Part shown: in pieces, positions 18,800 through 27,784 of the stretch
Position numbering within the stretch: the first letter of the stretch is position 1
How the letters are laid out: each line of letters begins with the position of its first letter
The notes under the pieces: generated by a model
The model's database searches: none
What the model saw: the letters and a program-made list of their open reading frames with translations, nothing else
Told to the model about the DNA's origin: nothing
Made by a program: the position numbers and the translations under genes
DNA from: Bordetella parapertussis
GTDB lineage: Bacteria; Pseudomonadota; Gammaproteobacteria; Burkholderiales; Burkholderiaceae_C
Assembly (NCBI GenBank): GCA_945861305.1
Contig: CAMATW010000011.1
Coordinates: forward strand, 1-62,025
DNA: 62,025 nt
Direction: 5' to 3'

Positions 18800-19558
18800 T
18801 CAGTTAAAAACCGGCTTGCGCTTTTCCATGAAGGCGCTGAAAGCTTCGATGGCTGCTGGCTCTTTGAGCATGCGGCCAAAGACCATGCCTTCTTGCTTGA
18901 TGCGCTCCAACACCTGCGGCGTGAGACCCGCTTTCATCAAGCGTTTGGTTTCCATCAAGGACGATAAAGGCTTGGTCGCCATTTTGCGGGCTTGCTGTTG
19001 GGCATAGGCATTGGTCTCAGCAGGTGGCAGCACTCTGCTGACCAACCCTATTTCCAAGGCTGTTTCAGCCAAAAAGGGTTCACCCATCAACAAGGCTTCA
19101 GCTGCTCGCTGGTAGCCCATGAGCTGGACCGCCAGCAGGCTGGAACCGGCCTCAGGGCACAAGCCTAAGTTCACGAACGGCATAGAAAACGCAGCGTTAT
19201 CCCCTGCATAAACCAAATCGCAATGCAGCAGCATGGTGGTTCCCACACCCACTGCTGGCCCACAAACCGAGGCCAACAATGGTTTTGTAAATACCGCAAT
19301 GCCTCGCAGAAAACGAAAAACAGGCGAGTCTTCGCCTGCTGCGGGTTGCTGAAGAAAGTCGGCAATGTCGTTGCCTGCGCTGAAAACAGTTTCATGACCT
19401 TGAATCAGCACCACCTTGGTTTGCGAATCCGCTTCTGCAGAGAGCAAGGCTTGAGCTAACTCAGCGTACATGACAGAAGTGAGTGAATTTTTTTTGTCGA
19501 CTCGGTTGAGGGTCAGCGTTAAAACACCGCTTTCAAAGTGTTGCAAGACAAAGCTCAT
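18800..19558 (-). CDS. Enoyl-CoA hydratase/isomerase (crotonase family)
   Basis: With ATG 19558 the protein has 252 residues. Crotonase oxyanion-hole segments are FSAGNDIADF (about 59-68) and CGPAVGVGTTMLLHCD (about 99-114). E136 in LGLCPEAGSS is the probable acid/base, a pattern seen in the enoyl-CoA isomerase-like branch. Longer in-frame starts would run into the upstream gene. It is last in the operon TetR / acyl-CoA dehydrogenase / DUF2147 / hydratase, 22 bp after DUF2147, and likely hydrates the product of the dehydrogenase. Confidence 0.92.
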   Translation of the reverse strand: MSFVLQHFESGVLTLTLNRVDKKNSLTSVMYAELAQALLSAEADSQTKVVLIQGHETVFSAGNDIADFLQQPAAGEDSPVFRFLRGIAVFTKPLLASVCGPAVGVGTTMLLHCDLVYAGDNAAFSMPFVNLGLCPEAGSSLLAVQLMGYQRAAEALLMGEPFLAETALEIGLVSRVLPPAETNAYAQQQARKMATKPLSSLMETKRLMKAGLTPQVLERIKQEGMVFGRMLKEPAAIEAFSAFMEKRKPVFN

Positions 19559-19580
19559 ATCAGTGGTGCTTTGAAGTAAA

Positions 19581-20021
19581 TTACTCAACGCGGCTCCAGT
19601 ACTGGGTACGATAAAACGGTCCAATGTAACCGCGCACTTGCAAGCGTTTACCGCCTTCAATCGGCACCATTTTCACGGTGTATATCTTGCCGTTTGTGGG
19701 GTCGAGAATTTTTCCACCACCCGCCCACAAATTATCAGCTTCTTTACCTTCGCGTTTTAGGCCGCGCAAAATTTCCATACCAATGATGGGTTGGCCTTTG
19801 CGGTCGTCTGTGCATTTATCGCAGTTGGGTTTGGCGTTGGGGTCTTCTTTGAGAGCGCGTCCCACGACACCCACCAGCGCACCATCTTTTTCAAGAATTC
19901 GCACCTCACCCTTGGGTTGGTTGGTTTCATCGTCAATGGTGTGCCACAAACCAACGGGGGTCATTTGGGCAAAAGCTGTCATGGCGGCCATGCTCAGCAA
20001 AGCAGAAAAGATTTTTTTCAT
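19581..20021 (-). CDS. Exported DUF2147 protein
   Basis: A 146-residue protein (ATG 20021) with a Sec signal peptide MKKIFSALLSMAAMTAFAQ. It is followed by a DUF2147 beta-barrel domain: VGLWHTIDDETNQPKGEVRI at the start, then LWAGGGKILDPTNGKIY and a GYIGPFYRTQYW ending. A Cys-x-x-Cys (CDKC) occurs in the middle. The family is envelope-associated and functionally unassigned. Its place between acyl-CoA dehydrogenase and enoyl-CoA hydratase genes suggests a link to lipid or acyl metabolism, but this is inference. Confidence 0.88.
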   Translation of the reverse strand: MKKIFSALLSMAAMTAFAQMTPVGLWHTIDDETNQPKGEVRILEKDGALVGVVGRALKEDPNAKPNCDKCTDDRKGQPIIGMEILRGLKREGKEADNLWAGGGKILDPTNGKIYTVKMVPIEGGKRLQVRGYIGPFYRTQYWSRVE

Positions 20022-20046
20022 CGGTGTCTCCTTGGTGGGTGGGTAT

Positions 20047-21843
20047 TTAAGCAAAAACGTCTTGGGTGTCCATCAACACGGCGCTTCCTGCGCGAGCAGT
20101 TTGCATCAAACTAGCCGTCTCCGGCAACAACTTGGCAAAGTAAAACCTGGCCGTTTGCAATTTGGCTTTGTAAAACGGGTCACTGTCGCCATCGGCGATT
20201 TTTTGCAACGCCACTTTGGCCATGCGCGCCCAGAAATAGGCGAACACCAAATGACCTGTCACACGCAAGTAATCGACCGCTGCAGCACCTACTTCGTCAG
20301 CATTCGACATGGCCTTCATGCCAATTTCACCTGTGAACTGGGTCATTTGCTGGCCTAACTTTGCCAAAGGCTGGATGAACTCAGCCATGTCCTCGTTCTC
20401 GGTTTCTTCAGCGACCAAGGTAGCAATGAGTTTGCCAAATTTCTTTAATGTCGCGCCTTGGTTGCCCAAGACCTTGCGCCCCAACAGATCCAAACTTTGG
20501 ATGGTATTGGTGCCCTCATAAATCATATTGATGCGTGAGTCGCGTACAAATTGCTCCATGCCCCATTCGTGAATGAAACCATGACCCCCAAACACTTGCA
20601 TACAAGAAGAGGTAGCTATCCAGCCGTTGTCGGTGATGAAGGCTTTGACAATGGGTGTCAGCATGGCCACCATCTCCAGCGCTTCTGCTCGGACTGCTGC
20701 ATCGGGGTGGTGTAACTCTTGGTCGATCAGCAACGCACAGTAAAGGTTCAAAGCGCGACCCCCTTCTGCATAAGCTTTGGCGGTCAACAACATTTTGCGC
20801 ACATCGGGATGAACCAAGATGCTGTCGGCTGTTTTGTCTGGGCTTTTCACTCCAGACAGGCTTCTGGACTGCAAGCGGTCTTTGGCATAAGCCAAAGCAT
20901 TTTGATACGCCACTTCGGTCAAACCCAGCGATTGCATACCCACCCCAATGCGAGCGGCATTCATCATCACAAACATGGCGGCCAATCCCTTGTGGGGCTG
21001 ACCTACCAGCGTACCCACCGCGCCGTCCAGCACCATTTGGCAAGTGGCGTTGCCATGAATACCCATCTTGTGTTCTAAGCCACCACAGTAAATGGTATTG
21101 CGCTCGCCCAAGCTGCCGTCACTGTTGACCAAGAACTTGGGAACCACAAACAAACTGATGCCTTTGCTGCCCACAGGCGCGTCGGGCAGTCGCGCCAGCA
21201 CCAAGTGAACAATGTTGCTCACCAGATCGTGCTCACCTGCACTGATGAAAATTTTGTTGCCGGTGAGTTTGTAACTGCCATCGGCTTGCGGTTCGGCCTT
21301 GGTGCGCAGCAAGCCCAGATCGGTGCCGCAGTGGGATTCCGTCAAACACATGGTGCCCGTCCACTCGCCATTGGTGAGACGCGGTAGGTACATCTGTTTT
21401 TGTTCTTCAGTGCCATGGGCATGCAAGCATTCATAGGCGCCGTGGGTCAGTCCTGGGTACATGGTCCACGCTTGGTTGGCACTGTTGAGCATTTCATAAA
21501 AGCACTGGTTCACCACAATCGGCAAGCCTTGACCACCATAGGCAGGGTCGCAACTGAGCGCAGGCCATCCACCTTGCACAAATTGTGCAAAAGCTTCTTT
21601 GAAACCTTTGGGTGTGGTGACTTCGTGGGTTTTGATGTCTAGCTGGCAACCTTGCTTGTCACCCACTTGATTCAAGGGCATCAAGACCTCAGAGGCAAAT
21701 TTACCCCCTTCTTCCAAGACTGCGGCTATCGTGTCCGCGTCAAGCTCTGCGTGGGTGGGCAAGCTCTTAAGTACCGTGGGCACATCCAAGACTTCATTCA
21801 TCACAAATTGCATATCGCGCAGGGGCGGGGTGTAGCTTGGCAT
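20047..21843 (-). CDS. Acyl-CoA dehydrogenase with C-terminal extension (DmdC-like family)
   Basis: The 598-residue FAD enzyme (ATG 21843, MPSYTPPLRDMQFVMNEV) is larger than ordinary 380-residue acyl-CoA dehydrogenases. It carries the N-terminal extension and the acetyl-CoA dehydrogenase C-terminal-like domain of the DmdC/FadE5-like branch. FAD-binding MCLTESHCGTDLGLL and the catalytic glutamate in MIYEGTNTIQ (YEGT position) are intact. It is the first structural gene after a TetR regulator (13 bp gap), followed by DUF2147 and enoyl-CoA hydratase. The substrate chain length is unknown; a role in 3-methylmercaptopropionyl-CoA oxidation is only one option. Confidence 0.9.
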   Translation of the reverse strand: MPSYTPPLRDMQFVMNEVLDVPTVLKSLPTHAELDADTIAAVLEEGGKFASEVLMPLNQVGDKQGCQLDIKTHEVTTPKGFKEAFAQFVQGGWPALSCDPAYGGQGLPIVVNQCFYEMLNSANQAWTMYPGLTHGAYECLHAHGTEEQKQMYLPRLTNGEWTGTMCLTESHCGTDLGLLRTKAEPQADGSYKLTGNKIFISAGEHDLVSNIVHLVLARLPDAPVGSKGISLFVVPKFLVNSDGSLGERNTIYCGGLEHKMGIHGNATCQMVLDGAVGTLVGQPHKGLAAMFVMMNAARIGVGMQSLGLTEVAYQNALAYAKDRLQSRSLSGVKSPDKTADSILVHPDVRKMLLTAKAYAEGGRALNLYCALLIDQELHHPDAAVRAEALEMVAMLTPIVKAFITDNGWIATSSCMQVFGGHGFIHEWGMEQFVRDSRINMIYEGTNTIQSLDLLGRKVLGNQGATLKKFGKLIATLVAEETENEDMAEFIQPLAKLGQQMTQFTGEIGMKAMSNADEVGAAAVDYLRVTGHLVFAYFWARMAKVALQKIADGDSDPFYKAKLQTARFYFAKLLPETASLMQTARAGSAVLMDTQDVFA

Positions 21844-21856
21844 GGTCGATCTTTCC

Positions 21857-22525
21857 TTAGGTTGGGGACGCGCCGTAGTGCAACAAAATATGTTCAAAGC
21901 CGCGCTGAGCGCGGTCTAGGCTTTTGTCTGTTTTGAGAAATCGGGCTTCGTAATGCAAGGCTAATATCAAGCCATGAAGCTCAAATGACATTTGCGCAGC
22001 ATCAGTGTTGGCAGCCAAATGGCCAGCTTCACGGGCCTGCACCACACAGCGGTGCAAAGCACTGAGCCAAGTCTTGACAGAACTCGCCAAGGCATCGCTG
22101 ACAGGGCCAGGTCGGTCATCAAATTCCGCGGCACCACTGATATACAAACACCCAGAATCAATTTCAGCAGACGTACGCTTCATCCAATTGGCAAACAACC
22201 CTTGAAGACGGGGCAGTCCACGGGTCTCTTGCATAGCGGGGTAAAACACCTCCAACTCAAACCGCAGGTGGTATTCGCGAACCACGGATATTTGCAACTC
22301 TTCACGAGAACCAAAGTGTGCAAATACACCTGATTTGCTCATCTGCATCACTTCTGCAACCGCGCCAATACTCAAGCCCTCAATACCGATTTGGGTGGCA
22401 AGACCCAAAGCAGCATCGACAATCGCGCTTTTGGTTTGCTGACCTTTTTGCATTAACCGAGCCCTGCCGTTGACGGCCTCTGGGTCGGGAATGTCAGTCA
22501 TGGAGGGTTGTGAAGTCACAGGCAT
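21857..22525 (-). CDS. TetR-family regulator of the acyl-CoA dehydrogenase operon
   Basis: The 222-residue protein has a TetR DNA-binding domain at about residues 28-75 (IVDAALGLATQIGIEGLSIG, then MSKSGVFAHFGSREEL). A C-terminal domain of the YP_tetR type follows (SGCLYISGAAEFDDRPGPV). It precedes the acyl-CoA dehydrogenase gene by 13 bp. A 24-bp near-palindrome begins 7 bp upstream of its ATG, so autoregulation is likely. An alternative ATG at 22501 exists; neither has a strong ribosome site. Confidence 0.92.
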   Translation of the reverse strand: MPVTSQPSMTDIPDPEAVNGRARLMQKGQQTKSAIVDAALGLATQIGIEGLSIGAVAEVMQMSKSGVFAHFGSREELQISVVREYHLRFELEVFYPAMQETRGLPRLQGLFANWMKRTSAEIDSGCLYISGAAEFDDRPGPVSDALASSVKTWLSALHRCVVQAREAGHLAANTDAAQMSFELHGLILALHYEARFLKTDKSLDRAQRGFEHILLHYGASPT

Positions 22526-22532
22526 TTGCTTG

Positions 22533-22556
22533 AAAATAGAACGACCGTGCTATTTT
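22533..22556. promoter_or_regulatory. Inverted-repeat operator, probably for the adjacent TetR regulator
   Basis: A 24-bp inverted repeat centred between 22544 and 22545: left half AAAATAGAACGA, right half CCGTGCTATTTT, with 10 of 12 base pairs symmetric. The core ACG-N2-CGT is typical of TetR-family operators of acyl-CoA metabolism. It lies 7 bp upstream of the TetR ATG and 73 bp upstream of the divergent phosphatase gene, so it could repress one or both. Confidence 0.65.
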
Positions 22557-22629
22557 GCACTATTTGGTGTGTCCTGCTTATGCACCAGCAACAAAAGGGG
22601 GTTTCACATCGACCCTTAAACTCGTCCGC

Positions 22630-23268
22630 ATGAAAATAACACGCATTTTGGCTATTCGCCATGGGGAAACCGCTTGGAATGTGGATACACGCATACAAGG
22701 ACAAATTGACATTCCACTCAATGACCATGGTCGTTGGCAGGCACAACAACTTGCAAAAGCTTTAGCCCATGAGGACATTCATGCGATCTATGCCAGTGAT
22801 TTAAGCCGTGCTTTTGACACTGCACAGGCCGTGGCCTCGACAAAAAAAATACCTATCGAAGCGCGCCTCCAGCTTCGTGAGCGTCACTTTGGCGATTTTC
22901 AAGGCCATACGTGGGAAGACATTCAAAACCAATGGCCAGAAGACGCCGAACAATGGCGGGTACGTCACCCTGAATGGACGCCACAAGGCGGCGGTGAAAG
23001 CCTGATCATGTTGAATGCCCGCATTGCAGCTTTGATTCACGAATTGGCATCGCCCCATGCTGGGCAGCAAGTGCTGTGGGTGACGCATGGCGGTGTGCTG
23101 GATATTCTGTACCGCATGGCAACACGACAAGATTTACAAGCGGCGCGAACCTGGGGTTTGCGCAATACCGCCATTAATCGATTGCTATGGACACCTGAGG
23201 GTCTGCAAATCGTGGGCTGGGCGGATGAGGCGCATTTGGAAGCCTCCAAGGACGAGTCCAGCGCTTGA
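22630..23268 (+). CDS. Histidine phosphatase family protein (phosphoglycerate mutase-like)
   Basis: A 212-residue branch-1 histidine phosphatase. The phosphoacceptor motif is R10-H11-G12-E13 (LAIRHGETAWN). R60, E84 and H153 (VTHGGVLD) complete the active site. The length and the lack of PGM-specific insertions favour a phosphatase (CobC/GpmB-like) over a glycolytic mutase; the substrate is not predictable. The ATG at 22630 is preferred over an upstream TTG in the operator region. It ends 4 bp from the convergent ruvB stop. Confidence 0.9.
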   Translation: MKITRILAIRHGETAWNVDTRIQGQIDIPLNDHGRWQAQQLAKALAHEDIHAIYASDLSRAFDTAQAVASTKKIPIEARLQLRERHFGDFQGHTWEDIQNQWPEDAEQWRVRHPEWTPQGGGESLIMLNARIAALIHELASPHAGQQVLWVTHGGVLDILYRMATRQDLQAARTWGLRNTAINRLLWTPEGLQIVGWADEAHLEASKDESSA

Positions 23269-23272
23269 GCGC

Positions 23273-24337
23273 TCACTCGCCAAACAAACCACTTTCTCTC
23301 AGGGGCGCAGCCACACCCAAGTGCCTATACGCCGCCAAGGTGGCGATGCGCCCACGCGGCGTACGTTGCAAAAAACCTTGCTGAATCAAAAACGGCTCGA
23401 TCACATCTTCGATGGTGTCGCGCTCTTCGCCAATGCTCGCGGCGATGTTGTCCAAGCCCACGGGGCCGCCGTCAAAGCGGTGAATCACGGCTTCCAACAA
23501 CTTGCGATCCATCAGGTCAAAGCCTTGCGGATCCACATCGAGCATGGCCAACGCAGCTTGGGCCACCGCTTGGGTGATGCGCCCATCGGCCTTGACCTCG
23601 GCGTAGTCACGCACCCGCCGCAGCAAGCGATTGGCGATGCGCGGCGTGCCGCGTGAGCGACGGGCAATCTCGAACCCGCCTTGCTCGTCGAGCTGCGCTT
23701 TGAGCAAGCCGCCGCTGCGCATCACAATGCGCTGTAACTCCTGGGCGCTGTAAAACTCCAAACGCGCCACGATGCCAAAGCGGTCGCGCAGCGGGTTGGT
23801 CAACATGCCAGCGCGGGTGGTGGCCCCCACCAAGGTGAAGGGCTGCAAGTCCAGCTTGATGCTGCGCGCTGCGGGCCCCTCGCCGATCATGATGTCGATT
23901 TGATAGTCCTCGAGTGCGGGGTACAAAATCTCTTCCACCACGGGTGACAAACGGTGGATTTCATCGATGAACAGCACATCGTTTTTTTCCAAATTGGTCA
24001 AGAGCGCGGCCAAGTCCTTGGGTTTCTCCAACACCGGCCCGCTGGTTTGGCGCAGGTTCACACCCAGCTCTTGCGCAATGATGTGGCTGAGCGTGGTTTT
24101 GCCCAAGCCCGGTGGGCCAAACAGCAGCACATGGTCGAGCGCTTCATCGCGGTTGCGTGCAGCACCAATGAAAATTTCCAACTGCTCGCGCACCTTGGCT
24201 TGGCCCACATACTCTTGCAGCAGCTTGGGGCGCAAAGCACGCTCAATCGCCTCTTCACGCGGACTCACCGGCGCGGCTGACACCACGCGGGGTGCAGGGT
24301 TAAAGTCTTCGCCAAAGTTGTCGGTTTGAATGCTCAT
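23273..24337 (-). CDS. ruvB: Holliday junction branch migration ATPase RuvB
   Basis: The hexameric AAA+ motor that drives branch migration with RuvA. Its 354 residues include Walker [12 protein letters not shown], Walker [12 protein letters not shown], sensor 1 in LVGATTRAG and the C-terminal winged helix ending in a YRHLG motif. It starts 8 bp after the ruvA stop in the normal ruvA-ruvB order; ruvC is not adjacent. No LexA box is visible upstream of ruvA. Confidence 0.99.
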   Translation of the reverse strand: MSIQTDNFGEDFNPAPRVVSAAPVSPREEAIERALRPKLLQEYVGQAKVREQLEIFIGAARNRDEALDHVLLFGPPGLGKTTLSHIIAQELGVNLRQTSGPVLEKPKDLAALLTNLEKNDVLFIDEIHRLSPVVEEILYPALEDYQIDIMIGEGPAARSIKLDLQPFTLVGATTRAGMLTNPLRDRFGIVARLEFYSAQELQRIVMRSGGLLKAQLDEQGGFEIARRSRGTPRIANRLLRRVRDYAEVKADGRITQAVAQAALAMLDVDPQGFDLMDRKLLEAVIHRFDGGPVGLDNIAASIGEERDTIEDVIEPFLIQQGFLQRTPRGRIATLAAYRHLGVAAPLRESGLFGE

Positions 24338-24345
24338 GGCTTTGT

Positions 24346-24921
24346 TTACCTGGCCAAGGCCTTGAGCGCGAACTTGATGCCCTCGCTCACACCCACACCC
24401 GCGGGCAAGGCTTTGAGGCTCAACGCAGCTTCTTTGTCGCTGTAACCCAAGGCCACCAGCGCTTGCAAGATGTCGTTTTGGGTGCTGTCGCCCACAGGTG
24501 CCGAAGACGGCCCCAAGTCAGCGCCCATCTTGCCTTTGAGTTCGAGCAGCAAACGCTCGGCGGTTTTTTTACCAATGCCGGGAATCTTCACCAAGCGCCC
24601 CGCCTCTTGCAAGGTAATGGCTTGGGCCAACTCGGACACGCTCATGCCGCTGAGCACACCCAAGGCCATGCGTGGGCCCACGCCCGATATTTTGATCAAC
24701 TGGCGAAAGGCGGTTCGTTCTTCGGGCGAACCAAAGCCATACAAAATTTGGGCGTCTTCACGCACCACAAAATGGGTCAGCAGCGACACTTTTTCGCCAA
24801 CGGCGGGCAGGTTGTAAAAGGTGCTCATAGGCACATCCACCTCGTAACCCACGCCGTGGCAATCCACCATCACTTGGGGCGGATTTTTTTCACTGAGGGT
24901 GCCGCTCAACTTGCCGATCAT
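24346..24921 (-). CDS. ruvA: Holliday junction DNA-binding protein RuvA
   Basis: The 191-residue protein starts [15 protein letters not shown]. It has the N-terminal OB domain, the central tandem HhH domain ([20 protein letters not shown] and [20 protein letters not shown]) and the C-terminal three-helix RuvB-binding domain ([12 protein letters not shown]). It is first in the ruvAB operon and divergent from phoH, 40 bp from its inferred TTG start. Confidence 0.99.
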   Translation of the reverse strand: MIGKLSGTLSEKNPPQVMVDCHGVGYEVDVPMSTFYNLPAVGEKVSLLTHFVVREDAQILYGFGSPEERTAFRQLIKISGVGPRMALGVLSGMSVSELAQAITLQEAGRLVKIPGIGKKTAERLLLELKGKMGADLGPSSAPVGDSTQNDILQALVALGYSDKEAALSLKALPAGVGVSEGIKFALKALAR

Positions 24922-24961
24922 CGAATGCCTATCATTGGGGAAATTTCAACGGATTATCAAC

Positions 24962-25900
24962 TTGATTCTGCGCCACACATTCAACCCCTCCAACAACACC
25001 CGACTTGGCCATGTATGTGGCGCGATGGATGAGCATTTGCGCACCATCGAAGTCGGCCTTACCGTCAAGATTTCCCATAGCCATGAGAAATTCAGAATCG
25101 ATGGCCACAAGGCTAAAGTCACCCGCGCTTTGGAGGTGTTGCAAGCCTTGTACGAGCGGGCCGCCAAGCCGATACCCAAGGAGCAGGTGCAACTGATGCT
25201 GGCAGGCGATGAGCACATGGGCACCCACAAAGATGGGTCGTTGAGCCTGACAACCCGTCGCAACGATGTCCAAGCACGCACCCCCACCCAGGCCCTGTAC
25301 TTGGAAAATATCGCACAACACGACATCACCTTTGGCATTGGGCCGGCAGGTACAGGCAAAACCTTTTTGGCGGTTGCAAGCGCGGTTGATGCACTGGAAC
25401 GCAGCGCAGTGCAGCGCATCATCCTGACACGCCCTGCTGTGGAGGCGGGTGAAAAACTTGGCTTCTTACCTGGTGATTTAGGTCAAAAAGTTGATCCTTA
25501 TTTACGTCCACTCTACGACGCACTGTATGAGTTGATGGGTTTTGACAAGGTTCAAAAAGCTTTCGAGCGCAGTGCTTTGGAAATTGCTCCTTTGGCTTTT
25601 ATGCGTGGGCGCACCTTGAACAATGCGTTCATCATTTTGGATGAAGCACAAAACACCACGCCTGAGCAAATGAAGATGTTTCTCACCCGCATCGGTTTTG
25701 GCGCCAAGGCCGTTATCACGGGCGACGTGAGCCAAATTGATTTACCCAAAGGCAGTCCCAGTGGTTTGGTGGATACAGAACATGTGCTTAGAAGAGTGTC
25801 TGGCATTGCCATCACCCACTTCACCAGCAAGGATGTGGTGCGCCACCCCTTGGTGGCAAGCATTGTGGATGCGTACGATATATACCGCAAAGCAGACTGA
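24962..25900 (+). CDS. PhoH-family P-loop ATPase
   Basis: The 312-residue protein has Walker A GPAGTGKTFLA, LTRPAVEAGEKLGFLPGDL, Walker B IILDEAQN and a sensor TGDVSQIDLP, all hallmarks of PhoH/PhoL, a putative RNA-associated ATPase. I placed the start at TTG 24962 because the family N-terminus ILRHTFxPxNNxRL begins there. The earliest ATG downstream (25025) would remove it, and the longer reading frame from 24899 overlaps ruvA. GGA lies 8 bp before the TTG. ybeY follows after 2 bp, the classical phoH-ybeY pair in rRNA processing. Confidence 0.93.
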   Translation: MILRHTFNPSNNTRLGHVCGAMDEHLRTIEVGLTVKISHSHEKFRIDGHKAKVTRALEVLQALYERAAKPIPKEQVQLMLAGDEHMGTHKDGSLSLTTRRNDVQARTPTQALYLENIAQHDITFGIGPAGTGKTFLAVASAVDALERSAVQRIILTRPAVEAGEKLGFLPGDLGQKVDPYLRPLYDALYELMGFDKVQKAFERSALEIAPLAFMRGRTLNNAFIILDEAQNTTPEQMKMFLTRIGFGAKAVITGDVSQIDLPKGSPSGLVDTEHVLRRVSGIAITHFTSKDVVRHPLVASIVDAYDIYRKAD

Positions 25901-25902
25901 CC

Positions 25903-26358
25903 ATGGCGCTTTCACAGCTTGAGTTGTCCCTGCAATTTGCCGATATTCCTTACGCGGCAAGACACCGCACGGCCCTGCCCCGACATGTGGTGACACGCTT
26001 CATCCGCCACGCCTTGTCAGTGGATGCGGAAATCACGGTGCGCGTTGTCGGCTTGGATGAAGGCCGAGCGCTCAACCACAGTTACCGTAAAAAAAATTAC
26101 GCAACCAATGTGCTGACGTTTGATTACGCGCAGTCACCTGTGGTGATGGCCGATCTGGTGTTGTGTGCACCCGTGATTGCTCAGGAAGCCAAAGAACAAG
26201 GCAAAACGCTGGCAGCGCATTACGCGCATTTGCTGGTGCATGGTTGTTTGCATGCCCAAGGTTGGGACCATGAAACCTCTTTGGCCGATGCACACGCGAT
26301 GGAAGCGCGGGAAGTGGCCATCTTGGCGGGTCTGGGCTTTGCCAACCCTTACCGTTGA
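25903..26358 (+). CDS. ybeY: Endoribonuclease YbeY (16S rRNA maturation)
   Basis: A zinc metalloprotein needed for 16S rRNA 3'-end processing and ribosome quality control. The 151-residue protein has the metal motif H-x3-H-x5-H in HLLVHGCLHAQGWDHE (about residues 108-123) and the conserved LNHSYRKKNYATNVLTFDY. It lies 2 bp after phoH. The corC/lnt genes that often follow are absent; the 3' end overlaps the convergent dbpA by 10 bp. Confidence 0.97.
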   Translation: MALSQLELSLQFADIPYAARHRTALPRHVVTRFIRHALSVDAEITVRVVGLDEGRALNHSYRKKNYATNVLTFDYAQSPVVMADLVLCAPVIAQEAKEQGKTLAAHYAHLLVHGCLHAQGWDHETSLADAHAMEAREVAILAGLGFANPYR

Positions 26359-27746
26359 GATGCTTCTTCGTCCAATAAACGCACCCTGACATTCTTGCCT
26401 TTGATGCGACCTTTGGACAAACGCTCGACGGCTGTGTGCGCGATGGCTCTGTCAACCGCCACATAGGTGGAAAACTCGTTCACATTGATCTTGCCAATTT
26501 GCGTCGCTTCAAAACCCGCTTCGCCCGTCATGGCACCGAGCACATCGCCAGCGCGGATTTTTTCTTTGCGGCCACCCACAATTTGCAAGGTGCGCATGGG
26601 GGCTTGCAGCTTATCCCCTGCAGCAGGGCTTAGCTCGGACAACTTCGCCCATTGGGATTCTTGGCCTTGCAAGACCTCGATACGCCCGACCGCACCCATC
26701 TCGTCCAAGCTGGCCAAGGTCAGCGCCAAACCTTGGGCATCGGCGCGGCCAGTGCGGCCAATGCGGTGGATGTGCAATTCGGCGTCGGGCGTGACGTCCA
26801 CGTTGATGACGGCATTCAACTGGCTGATGTCCAAGCCACGCGCCGCCACATCGGTGGCCACCAACACTGAACAGGAGCGGTTGGCAAACTGCACCAACAC
26901 CTGATCGCGCTCGCGTTGCTCCAACTCGCCATACAAAGCCAGCGCGTCAAAGCCTTGGGCTTGCAGCACGGCCAACAACTCGCGGCATTGCTGCTTGGTG
27001 TTGCAAAACGCCAGCGTCGATTCGGGTCTGAAGTGGTTGAGCAGCAAAGACACCGCATGCAGTCGCTCGTCTTCGCGCAACTCGTAAAACACTTGGCGGA
27101 TTTTGTCCGCAGCATGTACGGTTTGCACTTTCACGGTTTGAGGGTCGCGCATGAACTGCGCTGACAGTTTGGCAATGCCTTCGGGGTATGTGGCCGAAAA
27201 CAACAGGGTTTGTCGCTGCGCTGGGCATTGCGCAATCAACTGCTTCATGTCGTCGTAAAACCCCATGTCCAGCATGCGGTCGGCTTCATCGAGCACCAAG
27301 GTTTTGACCGAATCCAAACGCAGGTTGCCCCGCGTTAAGTGGTCCAAGATGCGACCCGGTGTACCCACCACCACATGTGCACCATGCTGCAAGCTTTGTT
27401 CTTGGCCACGCAAGGCCACGCCGCCACACAGCGTCACCACCTTGATGTTGGCGGTGGCGCGGGCCAAGCGCCTGATTTCGGTGGTGACTTGATCGGCCAA
27501 CTCGCGTGTGGGGCACATCACCAGCGCTTGCACCGCGTGAAAGTTGGCGGTGAGTTTTTCAACCAGTGGCAAACCAAAGGCCGCTGTTTTCCCGCTGCCG
27601 GTGCTGGCCTGCGCGATCAGGTCTTTGCCCGCCAGCGCCATTGGCAAGCTCGCTGCTTGAATGGCGGTCATCTCGGTGTAGCCGAGTTGGTCGAGGTTGG
27701 CGAGGGATTCGGGGGAAAGGGGCAGTGCGCTGAAAGCTTGGGTCAT
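26349..27746 (-). CDS. dbpA: ATP-dependent RNA helicase DbpA
   Basis: A DEAD-box helicase of 465 residues with Q motif, motif I ASTGSGKTAAFG, motif II VLDEADRMLDMGF, motif III SAT and motif VI HRIGRTGR. The C-terminal RRM-like domain (about 390-465: KIRAGDVLGAMTGEAG, then AVDRAIAHTAVERLSKGRIK) is the DbpA domain that binds hairpin 92 of 23S rRNA. It therefore acts in 50S subunit assembly. It is downstream of the CDF transporter gene (38 bp gap) and convergent with ybeY. Confidence 0.97.
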   Translation of the reverse strand: MTQAFSALPLSPESLANLDQLGYTEMTAIQAASLPMALAGKDLIAQASTGSGKTAAFGLPLVEKLTANFHAVQALVMCPTRELADQVTTEIRRLARATANIKVVTLCGGVALRGQEQSLQHGAHVVVGTPGRILDHLTRGNLRLDSVKTLVLDEADRMLDMGFYDDMKQLIAQCPAQRQTLLFSATYPEGIAKLSAQFMRDPQTVKVQTVHAADKIRQVFYELREDERLHAVSLLLNHFRPESTLAFCNTKQQCRELLAVLQAQGFDALALYGELEQRERDQVLVQFANRSCSVLVATDVAARGLDISQLNAVINVDVTPDAELHIHRIGRTGRADAQGLALTLASLDEMGAVGRIEVLQGQESQWAKLSELSPAAGDKLQAPMRTLQIVGGRKEKIRAGDVLGAMTGEAGFEATQIGKINVNEFSTYVAVDRAIAHTAVERLSKGRIKGKNVRVRLLDEEASQR

Positions 27747-27784
27747 TCAGGGATTATCAATGGGTTCATTGGAGCCTGGCCCCT

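Noticed and set aside
23273..24921. SOS (LexA) control of ruvAB
   Set aside because: I found no CTGT-N8-ACAG element in the 40-bp ruvA/phoH gap or just beyond.
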